The position numbers and the translations under genes are program-made. The notes under the pieces were generated by a model, which saw only the letters and a program-made list of their open reading frames with translations, did not search any database and had not been told where the DNA came from. Below are positions 34,621 through 45,000 of a stretch of 64,000 nt of DNA, piece after piece. The stretch comes from Mariannaea sp. PMI_226 (lineage: Eukaryota; Ascomycota; Sordariomycetes; Hypocreales; Nectriaceae), in assembly GCA_024336345.1 (NCBI GenBank), contig JANFOG010000013.1:62001-126000 (forward strand), written 5' to 3'. How positions within the stretch are numbered: the stretch's first letter is position 1; every line of letters starts with the position of its first letter.

Positions 34621-36829
34621 TAGTACCCAGTTGTGGGTACATATCTATCTATTTAACAAATAACAAACAACAATGCATTGTGCAAGATAGACGAAAGGCG
34701 GCTTTCGGGTTTGGGTCAAAGTATTTGGGACGGCAGTGATGCTAATTTTGATATAGAAACTGGACTTGGAGGAGACTTTGTACTTAATTACTACTAGCTA
34801 CCGAACTTCTTACCTATGTGTCTACCTACTTTCTTTTGTTATGAGCGGCTTTAGGGAACAACATGGCCTTTTTCTTCTTCTTTCTTTTTTGGCTGGATGT
34901 ACAAATTTAGGTGAATTATATACTTGGCCGATGGGAGTGAGCTATGTGTCTGTGTGTCCTTCCAGGTCGTGACACGAATATCAGCATTGGGATTGATGAG
35001 ATGAGTGACATATGCATCTGGAGTTGCCGAGAGCAGTGGGAGATGACGGAACGATGGCCAAAGATTGGGTGTCTGTAGGAGGCTGAAAGAGGGATTTGGG
35101 GATGTTACGTTGACCCGATTTGACATGGATTCGCTCAGGGCGAGACATGCCTTCTCCCCCCCTCCCCCCAAAAAAAAAGGAGCGAAAAACAAAAGTTGAG
35201 GGTTTGGGGGAAGAGGCAGCGAAGAGGCTGACGGCTCGGTCCTGGTTGGGGGGGGCATTCTTTACCGTGAGCTGGGCCTGCGTCCTTATGGGCGTGTGGC
35301 CCGAGAAGGCGCTGGAACCGCGATTCAACATCTGCCATATACATACACAAATACATATTTATGGGCCAATGAAGCGGTTTAGTCCAGAATCCTGAGTCTT
35401 TGGTTGGTGGGAAAATAGTTGTGTGAATGAATATGTTGAGGTTGCTAGATGGATGGATAGATGAATGGATGAATGGCAACGAAAAGAGAGGGACCCCCAA
35501 AGTTGACCAAAACTAGGATTTGACCAGATTGCTGGCACACTAACTAGCTTCAATGGGCGAGGTACTTTGCTTTTCTGGCATTGCTGGCGTTTTTTTTTGT
35601 TTTTTATTGTGTCAACCTGAAGCGAGAATGTATATGCGGTAGGGGACTAACTTGGTCTGTCAAGGGTCAATCTATGGGAGGGTGAAGGATGCTGCTGACA
35701 ATATCATTATATGCTACGAACCCATAGTAAGATACAATAGACTACCGTGTTGAACGGTAGTTAGAGACAACCGAGCTAATTGTATGTCTACGTACGGATT
35801 ATTTTGGTTTGAGCTCATTGGTGAGGTTTGGATTGCGTTCCCCCAAGCCCCAAGGAGCGAGCGCTTGTCCCCCAAAGTACAATGTTCATCGCCTTGATGG
35901 TAACCCCCAATATTTCCCCCAGCACGAGAGAAAGGGAGAGCCTATCTCCCTTTTCGGGGTTCCCACTCTCTCCGCTAAGAGGGGGGGGGGAGAGAGAATG
36001 GGGAGGGAGAACTAGCAGAGGAATTAAGTAAGAAGAGCGCCGCAGCAAAGCACTGTAAGTCAGTTATCCCATAATCCATGTCCATGTCCATGTCCATATC
36101 AGATCAGGCAATCTTCGTTTTTGTACTTTCAGTGTTTTCTGGCTGAGTTTAATATATTGGCTCGGGCTAAAAACCCGACGCGAACATGGGGTTGGGGTGT
36201 GGAGGGGAGGGGCCAAGTTCCAGCTTGGTTGGTAGCTAACTGCATGGAGTATCCCGCAATGCCCTGGTTGTCCATCAACGAAACTATCTGGCTACCATTG
36301 CATTGTTCTTGAGGCTATCCTATCCTCATGATTGATCCCCCCCCTCCCCCATCCCAACCCAACCCCAAAAAGAAAAAGAAAAAAAAAAAAAGGTCCCAGA
36401 TCCGGCCACCAATTGCACGTGCTTTGTGGCCTAGGTTGATATATGAAGGAAAAGGAAGAAGAGAAAAGAGAATTGAACCAAAGGAAAGGAGAAAAAAAAA
36501 AGGTCTTGTTTTAGTTGCACAACCCGTATACCAACTATAGAACCAAGAGATGTAGGTAGACCAATATCGGTAGTCTGGTAGGCATGCAACGCCGGTACCT
36601 CCCTGGCTTTCCTACCTAGGGAGGTACCAGAGGGAGGTACCTGGAGTGCTAGGCTAGTCAGTCATTCCCCGCTTCCATCTAGTTATTTTGTTTCCCCACT
36701 CTTTCCTTGTGTCTGTCGTCATTGCTTTCGGCTGTAAGAGACGAGAAGAGGGCGAAGAGAAGCAGGCAAAAGCATGTGTTAGTAGTGCCATCACTGTGTG
36801 CTGCGTTTCATAAATAAACCCCATGATTC
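34621..36829. other. gene-free stretch between the MHYT gene and GUT2
   Basis: No gene was recognised. The stretch contains A/G and C-rich homopolymers, a (TCCATG) run at 36075-36098 and an inverted repeat at 36594-36628 with a third copy nearby. Numerous short open frames overlap on both strands and follow the simple-sequence tracts, so I regard them as chance. Confidence 0.45.
36594..36641. repeat. inverted repeat plus extra direct copy
   Basis: GGTACCTCCCT at 36594-36604 is exactly complementary to AGGGAGGTACC at 36618-36628, with a 13-base loop. A second AGGGAGGTACC follows at 36631-36641, so two alternative hairpins are possible. It lies about 670 bases upstream of the GUT2 start. No function can be assigned from sequence. 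Confidence 0.85.
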
Positions 36830-37307
36830 TCGCTGGAGGCCGCCGCCCTCCAGGCGATGAGGTTGATAATGGAATCTCCCTCTTCCCTTCCCCCTTCTCG
36901 TTCTGCCCTCGCCTCCCCTCTGCCGTCTTGTTCCTGTCGTCCTCTGCTTCGCTTCTTCTTCCTTCTCTGATCGCACCTGATTCATTATCCCTTCAGGCCT
37001 TACCTCTCCTGCATTCCGTTGTTCGCGGCGTAGTCGCGTAGACTCGCGCTTGTTGCCCATCCCTCTTCAGCAGTACTCCTCCATCAATTCTGGCTCGTCG
37101 ACAACTTGGATTCCGTTGCAAAATTCCTGAAAAGGCTCCCGTCCGGCCATCAATTGATTTCTCTGAGCTGTAGCTTTCCTGGGCTGGCGGCTGCTTACAT
37201 AGCTATTTGCTTGAACTTCAGCTTGACACTTCAGTTTCGACACCACCCCCCCTCCCCCTCCTAAAGAGCTGCAAAACGAAACTCTTCAGAATTGACACAA
37301 ACTCATC
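36830..37307 (+). promoter_or_regulatory. pyrimidine-rich promoter/leader of GUT2
   Basis: The sense strand is C/T-rich at about 36875-36970 and again just before the start codon (CCACCCCCCCTCCCCCTCC at 37241-37259). This fits a fungal core promoter and 5' untranslated region. The ATG at 37308 has a good TCATCATG context and no in-frame ATG directly above it. Confidence 0.45.
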
Positions 37308-39427
37308 ATGCCACCAGCTGCAGGTGGTACACGCTCTGCCCTTCGTCGACTTTTTCTCCCCGGCGCACTTGCAACGACTGGCGCCGTCCTATTATACAGC
37401 TACCGCCCTCGCGATATCCCAGGCCACTCCGCCCCAGCTGTACCACCCCCAACCTTCGGCGCTGATGGCTCCTTTAAGCTTCCCCGATTCCCCCAGGTAA
37501 AGCGTCGCGAAGAGCAGCTGGCAGATTTGCGCAAGAGTTCTCAAGACGCATCTGCCGAATATGACATGCTCATCATCGGAGGCGGCGCTACCGGTGCTGG
37601 CGTCGCATTGGACGCTGCCACTCGCGGCCTTCGAGTTGCTGTAGTGGAGCGCGACGACTTCAGTAGTGGTACCAGCAGCAAGAGCACCAAGCTTGTCCAC
37701 GGAGGCGTGCGCTATCTTGAAAAAGCCGTCTGGAACCTCGACTACAGCCAGTATCAGCTTGTAAGGGAAGCTCTCAAGGAGCGTAAATACTTTCTCCAAA
37801 CTGCTCCTCACCTGAGCTCGTGGCTCCCTATCATGCTCCCCTTGGATAAGTGGTGGAAAGCACCCTATTACTGGGCAGGAACCAAATTTTACGATTTCCT
37901 TGCTGGGAGTGAAGGAATTGAGAGTTCTTATTTTCTGACCCGCAGCAAGGCTCTCGAAGCGTTTCCCATGTTGAAGCAGACCGATCTGGTTGGAGCCCTT
38001 GTTTACTATGATGGTGCACACAACGACTCAAGAATGAACGTTTCTATCGCCATGACAGCCGCCCTCTATGGCGCGACCGTTTTGAATCACACCGAGGTTA
38101 CCAGCTTGATAAAAGACGAGCAGGGCAAGCTCTGTGGTGCGAAGCTACAGGACCTAGTGGCTGTTAAAGATGGCCGCCAAACCGAAGACATCACAGTCAA
38201 AGCCAAGAGTGTTATAAACTGCACTGGACCTTTCACTGATTCAATCCGCAAGATGGATGACCCAAGCTGCAAAGAAATTGTCGCCCCTGCTTCTGGCGTT
38301 CATGTTATCCTCCCTGGTTACTTCAGTCCTGGCAAGATGGGTTTGATCGACCCCTCCACTTCTGACGGCCGGGTTATATTCTTCCTTCCTTGGCAAGGGA
38401 ACACCATTGCCGGCACCACAGACTCTCCCTCCAGCATATCTCCTAACCCGTTACCCGACGAGAAGTCAATTGAATGGATTCTGGGTGAAGTCAGCCACTA
38501 CCTCTCTCCTGAAATCAACGTGCGAAGGGGCGACGTCCTAGCTGCGTGGGCTGGAATCCGGCCCCTAGTCAAGGACCCCAAGGCCAAGAACACCGAGTCA
38601 TTAGTTCGCAACCATTTGGTTGACATATCACCCTCTGGTTTGCTCACGTGTGCTGGCGGAAAGTGGACGACGTATCGCCAGATGGCGGAAGAATGTGTCG
38701 ATGCCGCCATTGCGGAATATGGCCTGAAACCGAACCCTATCACCAACGCTCCCCGTGTCAGCGGCACTGAAATGATTGACGACGGCGCCATGCTGGATGG
38801 CACATGCCAGACGCATAAGGTCCGCCTCATTGGCGCTCATGGCTTCAGCAATACTCTTTTCATTCCGTTGATCCAGCACTTTGGGGTTGAAACTGAAGTT
38901 GCCAAGCATCTGACCGAATCTTACGGCGACCGCGCTTGGACCGTTGCCGCTCTCTGTAAGCTGACTGATCAGAGATTCCCTGCTCGGGGCGAGCGCATCT
39001 CTCAATTGTATCCTTTTGTCGACGGTGAGATCCGCTATGCAGTTCGGCACGAGTACGCCCAGACCGCCGTCGACGTATTGGCCCGACGTACTCGTCTCGC
39101 CTTCCTCAATGCCCAGGCAGCCCTTGAGGCCCTTCCCAAGGTTATTGACATCATGGCATCCGAGCTGAAGTGGGATAAGCGACGTCAAGATCTCGAGTGG
39201 AGTAACGGTACGTGGTTGGATTATCCATCTGGCTAGGGTGTCTCGCAACCCGTCCTTTCTCCTGCTAACATTTCTATCTTTTAGCCGTTGCGTTCTTAGA
39301 GTCAATGGGCCTGCCCCAGCCGATGCTCTCGGCGACACGAAAACAAGTTGAACAGGGGAAGCTTGATTTCGCCAACTCGCTCGAGTGGAAGATGTACTCT
39401 AGACACGACAAGCCAATAGAGGAATGA
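37308..39427 (+). CDS. GUT2: mitochondrial FAD-dependent glycerol-3-phosphate dehydrogenase
   Basis: The enzyme oxidises glycerol-3-phosphate to dihydroxyacetone phosphate at the outer face of the inner mitochondrial membrane and passes electrons to ubiquinone. It serves glycerol catabolism and the G3P shuttle. Two exons with an intron at 39208-39284 encode 680 residues. Residues 1-60 contain a basic N-terminal presequence and a hydrophobic segment (about 17-31), as expected for import and anchoring. The FAD-binding motif IIGGGATGAG is at 89-98. Other family blocks are GTSSKSTKLVHGGVRYLE, NCTGPFTD, GTTDSP and CAGGKWTTYR. The intron is placed so that EWSN joins AVAFLESMG. Without splicing the frame stops after 10 more codons. 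Length is close to yeast Gut2 (649). It is convergent with the RGS gene. Confidence 0.97.
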
Positions 39428-40436
39428 ATGATATTCATCAGCAAGCGCCTCGTCAGAGAGACAAGACTTGAATTGAAGTTGCGGAAGAAACTCAGTGGGA
39501 GGACACAGTAAAGGTACAATTAACTACGAGAAAAACACTGCACGCCGCACGTGGATGAGAGGGAAAAGTGATGGATCTGATCCACAGAGTGCCGCACACG
39601 GCTAATCGAGGCAACCAGACAACAACATGTGGAAAATGCTGGTCCATCTTGGTAAAAATCCTGAGCTCCGTAATAAATGAAGGGTGTACGAATATTGGTA
39701 CATTTAGTTCTAGTCATTATATACGTGGTTAATGATCAAACACATCACAACGCTGATTGTGGCCTTTTTCAGAGGCATCTCTTCTATTTCTCTTCTGCTC
39801 GGCCGCTCGTGGTAGAACGGTACGGCACAGCTCATCTACCTGTTGAAGCACAAGCACACACCGTTCCAACCTCACTGATTAAGAATATCAAAGGCACACA
39901 GAGGTCTGAATCTGAGCATAGGAGTCATGATTTTCTTTTTCTTTTTAGAACCTTTAGACATTATGTCCAATGTCCTTTTTCCACCTCTCTTGAGGTCGGA
40001 CATTTTCCTAGACAAACTATAGGCCAAGGAGCCTGTAGCTTTTCTTTTCCACTCATACAGTCCATAATCATCATGAGACTAAGTAAATGCCAAGACACCC
40101 TTTTAGTCCCCTCCCACTCGGCTATATCGTACCAGCTGGGACGACATTGTAGAAGTCGTCGGATAACATGAAGATGAAAAAAAATTGCTATCAACGGGTG
40201 GTCTGGTGCGTACACTCAGTACCAAGATCTCGCCATCGAAGATTAAACGGAAAAACACGCTTATGTCAAGTATCCTAAATGCCATCCCGAAATATGTAAA
40301 ACGCCTTGCCCGCTATCCCTTGTATCGCGGTCTATGCTGTGTGAAATTCAAATGTATGTAGCACGTAATTCGCCCACACGCAAGGAAAAAAATCGTTGGA
40401 GCCAAACATGCCGTAGTCCAACCAGTCGCATCATAA
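39428..40436. other. 3' region of GUT2
   Basis: No gene was recognised in this 1.0 kb. It holds the GUT2 3' untranslated region and unassigned DNA leading to the unassigned minus-strand frame behind the RGS gene. A 164-codon plus-strand frame at 39677-40171 has no family resemblance. Confidence 0.45.
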
Positions 40437-41045
40437 TCAGTTCGATTTTAGCACACGATGAAGCAAAGTGGTTCTAGCCCCATTCGCTCGTCGATAAGAC
40501 ATGGCGAGGATTTCGTGCCTTTCATCCTGAGCTCTTCGATCATGCTCGGCTTCCCACCCGTACGTGTCGACCTGGGTACCAGTGTGGCAAGACCAGACTT
40601 GGCCCAATTTAGCGCACAGAGCCATATCGTCGCAACTATCCGATAGACTAGGTAGAAACCCCGAACAATCATTCAGTCTTGGCAGCTCGGCAGTTCGGGG
40701 ACACTCCTGGCGATCAACTTCGATGCTCTGGGCGGACCTCGGCGCTGAAAACGTGTCAGGGGGGGATGAGGTAAAGATTGGCGGATACCGGGATTGTGAA
40801 AGGGCGCCCAACGGGCACTGAATCGAGGTCTGGGCAGTTTTTAGTGCCAACGGTGCCCGATGTCTCATCCTAATATCTTTTCGAACTAGGCACATTGGGT
40901 GACCATCTCGCCGGAGAGGCAATCCTGCGGCCGAGTCGTCCCTGTATCCACCATATTGTCCGAGGTCAGAACAATGATTCATCGCATTCTCTGCTCCCGT
41001 CTGACTAGCAACCTGTTGGCCAGGATTCGAGCTTGTCGAAACCAT
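40437..41045 (-). other. 202-codon open frame behind the RGS gene, status unclear
   Basis: This ATG-to-stop frame begins about 80 bases after the RGS stop codon on the same strand. It matches no domain I know and its composition is mixed (Ser/Arg/Pro-rich). Directly upstream, at about 41054-41070, the minus strand reads CTGACGGATTCTTCTCAG, which looks exactly like a fungal branch site plus acceptor. The frame could therefore be a downstream exon of an alternative RGS transcript. It could also be a small separate gene, or chance open sequence in the RGS 3' untranslated region. Confidence 0.25.
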
Positions 41046-41123
41046 GGAGGCATCTGAGAAGAATCCGTCAGTCTGATCAGCTAGGTTTTGAGGTGTAGTA
41101 GGTAACGACGCGGCGAGCCACCG

Positions 41124-42080
41124 TCACATGGGGTCCTGCAAATGCAGACTGTCATCCGTGGATGATGAGGATGAGTTTGGATTCACCCGTCGGGTGGTGT
41201 TCTTGCGTGTGAAGCCGAGCTTGGCACCCATCTTCTTCCAACCTTTCGTATGGGCGGCAACGGCCCGCTGCAGGCCTCCAGGAGACGAATTACTAAATGC
41301 CCATTCCGACGTTGGCGGGGTGGTGGGTGGAGTCATGGGCTCATTCGTCGAAGGGGAGTTGCAATCACTGTCGTCCGTAAGGCCATCGGTTTCAAGACCC
41401 TGCATCGAAGTCGTAGAACGAACAGGCGCTGCTACTCTAGAGTTGGCTGTAAATCTATGGGCGCGCGTCAAATCCTCAGGGTGTCCATCCAGGTGCATAG
41501 GTGCAACTGATTCAAGAAACGGGACCAGAACAGAGTCATTCATCAGCTCGTATATTATGCGACCGGCCTCTTCCAACTCCGAAAAATGGGGAGGGGAAGG
41601 ACCAGAAGGTAGAGCGAGCAGGTGGTCCCTCACATGTGCTGGTATGTTGACCTCTCTGGGAGCGTAAGGAATAATGTACACTTGAATGAGCTTCTCCCAC
41701 AAAGCGCAAACGCGGTCGTCATTCTCGCGAGTGCGGCTGGCGGCTTCGGAAATGAACTCAGTATAGAATGCAGTATATCGCTGGGCATCCAAAGTGAATT
41801 CAAGGGATTCCATGCAGTGATTCTGTGACAAATAGGCCATGAAGGCACTTAACGTCCAAGGTGGCGAGGCAACATCGAGAAGAATATCATTCAAGGTAGG
41901 TGGTTGTGAACCCATGGCGCCAGTTGGGGTTGATGCACCAGAGGGCAATGCTTCGCTCAATGGTCTCGGAGGAATCTCATCGAAAAAGCCCTCGAAAGCG
42001 GAGGAGGGTTGAGGGGACGGCGGTTGCGGGATAGGTCGCACGCAGTCTGATGTTTGCCGCCACATCCGCGGCTTTCCCAT
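41124..42080 (-). CDS. RGS-domain regulator of G-protein signalling
   Basis: This protein is predicted to accelerate GTP hydrolysis by a heterotrimeric G-alpha subunit, as RgsA does in Aspergillus and Rgs2 in yeast. The intronless frame gives 318 residues from the first ATG at 42080. The open frame extends 11 codons further to a GTG, but that is not a fungal start. The RGS domain covers about residues 62-190 (TLNDILLDVASPPWTLSAFMAYL near its start, VLVPFLESV near its end). A Ser/Thr/Pro-rich linker with PPTTPPT follows. The C-terminus is basic and Ser-rich (KKMGAKLGFTRK, then a Ser tract before STDD). The N-terminal 60 residues are Pro-rich. No DEP or membrane domain is present, which sets it apart from FlbA-type regulators. 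An alternative 3' exon is discussed under the neighbouring frame. Confidence 0.85.
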   Translation of the reverse strand: MGKPRMWRQTSDCVRPIPQPPSPQPSSAFEGFFDEIPPRPLSEALPSGASTPTGAMGSQPPTLNDILLDVASPPWTLSAFMAYLSQNHCMESLEFTLDAQRYTAFYTEFISEAASRTRENDDRVCALWEKLIQVYIIPYAPREVNIPAHVRDHLLALPSGPSPPHFSELEEAGRIIYELMNDSVLVPFLESVAPMHLDGHPEDLTRAHRFTANSRVAAPVRSTTSMQGLETDGLTDDSDCNSPSTNEPMTPPTTPPTSEWAFSNSSPGGLQRAVAAHTKGWKKMGAKLGFTRKNTTRRVNPNSSSSSTDDSLHLQDPM

Positions 42081-45000
42081 ATCTTCCTTCTCGAAGTCAG
42101 ATCTTTGTAGCACGTTCCCACCTCGGAAGAGGATCTGGGAGAAGGCGCGATGTGAAAATGCGAGGGTGGTTGCAACTCAAGAGCTAGTAATCTGAAGTCG
42201 TGGAAGCAGGTAAGCTGTCTTTTGGAGGTTGTTTTAAAGGCTGGGATATGGGCTCTGCGAGGTCTCCGGAAGAAATCGATAATTCGAGATGGGGAGGCAA
42301 TTGTGGGAGGCGATTGGGTCAATAGTGGATCGCACCCAATTGCTTGGCAGTGAACGAGCCTGCGAAGCAGAGCAGAGGACCAAAGATGTCGAGGGTTCGT
42401 GGAGAAGACTTTGTGGCTTCCCGTGCGGAGAGGAGTCTGACAGGTCAAATGAGCGGACCTGGGACTAGTTTATTCGGAATGCAAAGCAGAGGCCTTTGGA
42501 GGTGTAGGCCTAGATGTTGCAGGCAAGAAAACGAAGAGTTCGAGTCAAGGGCGACAATGCTTTCTGGTGATGCTGGAGAATGTGGTAGTCGAAAACGACA
42601 GGGTCTCGGTCGCCTTCGGTATGCTTGCAACAAACGAGTTCTGCAATTGGCGTCACTGTTGATATTGTTTGAAGATGGATGTGACGAAAAAGAACAATCG
42701 GGCGAGGATGAGGGGGAGGATGGGGGGACTTGTATTATGTATGTATGAAGGGAAGAGATATTGATGGAGCCAAGATGGAGGGGGGGGGCCGCTTTTTGGT
42801 GGTTTAATCGAGAAGTTAGAGAATCAAAGAACAGCCGCATGCCAGACAGAAGTACTATGAATACAGCACGGCCCTGGGCTTCCACTATGTACTATAGAGG
42901 GAAGTAGGTAGTATGGGTCATTGGGTCAGAGGATCGGAGGCCAACTAAAAGTGGATGGGCTGCTGCGTGACGGAGTAATAGTCTGTAATGAACCAAGGGG
43001 GGAGGGGAAGAGGAATGGACAAAGCGAGTGGCGTGCGTGTAGTAAACAACAAAGAAAAAAAAATTGAGTGCGGAGTGCGCGAAGGCCGCGAGGGCCCAAG
43101 TTCCAGAGGCAGGGCGTTTGCTGGCCTGGTCGAGGTTAGCGCTAGCCTGACCATTTGCTACATAGCATGTACTACGGTACAACGTCGTAGCGGGCGAAAA
43201 AGGGCCAAGAGGTTGACGTACTGAGTATTTCAGAGGCGAACGACGGAGGCGGCGGTGATGGCGGCGATAGCAGGTGACGGAGACCGCACCATTACATAGT
43301 GTGCGCCTACCTTACCAGAGATGGATAGATCTTCAGACGCAGGGTACGTCTCCCTGCCAAGCGCACCTTGAAAGCTTCCATGACCCCAATGGAAGGGAAG
43401 GAAGGGAGGGGGCTGGTGCTGGTCCATGTCGATCACAAAGGGTGAAAAGTACCGACGGCCTTTTTGGCTGCGACATTCATCCTATGTATCATAATTTTGC
43501 ACAGTACACACACACTCACTCACAGTTGATTGAATCTGACTTCCGCTTTTGCGTTTTCTTTATCCTTTGTTTGCCATGTTACAGCGCCAATAGCCATTAA
43601 ATTCTGCCTTTCATATTGCCCTGATATTCTTCTCCAATCAATATACAGGCACAGCACAGTACCTTAACTTAGGTACCTTAGGCGGTACTTCCAGCCAAGA
43701 GTCCTACAAGAAAGAAGTAAGGTTCAATAGAAGTCAGAAGGACAGTCAAGTTTTACAGTACTTCAAAGACATTATACTGTACACAACGCTCTTGTTGGTC
43801 GCAACCGAAATACAGTTCACGATTGATCGGATTCGTACTATAAGCTTGCCGTCCGCTCCGGCGATTGAATCAGATGAGCGATTGTGAGGTGATCGTCTCC
43901 CCGATGGAGATTGGTGATGATGGCGCTGATTCAAACCACGTTCTCAACACCACACGCTTGATTGCAAATACTTCCGTTTTTCCTTCTCTTTCCCTCTCGG
44001 ACGCCAGCTGCATCGTTCAGGATCCTGTTCCCATTTCTTCTGTCTCGCAATCTTCCGGCGCTGACCAGTAAAAGGACGGAAACCTACAGATCATCAGGCG
44101 TGGCAAACAGGCGATGCCAGCCCACTCTGACGCAAGACCTCTGGAGCGGCCGGACTGTGCTTCAGTACATGCGCTGCCTGTAACGAATGTTCCTGTGCGC
44201 TTTGAAAAAATCTCGATGTGGAGGTATGATATTACAGTGTGTATTGCTCTGGCACGTAAACAAGTACTGTACCAGCGGCACCAGCCATAGGCTGTGAACT
44301 CGCCAGGAAGAGCCTTGTAGTGTGAGGGTTACTAGAAGGGCGCTAGAAGAGGCGCCAGTGGCCAATCGAAGTGGCTGATTGGGGCTTGGCCATGGATGCT
44401 GACTGGGCTCGTTGATGGGGTTGACTGGGGTCAATGTGGTCTTGCCCATCCTGCCAACCTGCCAACCTACTTGCCTACTTGCCTGCCTGCCTGCCCTTGG
44501 TTTCGATTGACCACGACTTGGAAGTTGCCGTTCTGTGTGTCCGTAAGAGCACGTCCCAACTCGAGATCCTGGAACGGGGTCCGTAACCACGCCCTTTCCG
44601 AATCTCGGCCATGGAAGGCGACAATCAAAGGGCGTGCAGTGCTCCACACACACCCACACCCACACCCACATCAGGTACCCAACGTAATGCAAGGTAAGGT
44701 AGTACCATAGTACCTACAGAGAGGTGCTGAAAGCACACTCCAAAACACCCCTCTTTCTCGCTCCAGTGATCCTCCACTCTGCTCCCAAATAACCCACATG
44801 CCCACGGCTCTTTCTCTGCATTGACTCCTTCACTTCCAATCCGCACAAACAAATGGCACAATAGAGGATCGTGTTCCGCTCGTGGTTTCCTTTCAGCTTG
44901 CCTAAGATGTTGATAACAGCTGGCCACTTTTACCTCACCATTGTCACTATACCACACCACATCACACTACACTGCACAAAATAGTAGTCATACATAAGGT

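Noticed and set aside
42080..42113. Longer RGS open frame starting at a GTG (42113)
   Set aside because: GTG is not an expected fungal start codon. The first ATG at 42080 has good context and keeps the whole RGS domain.
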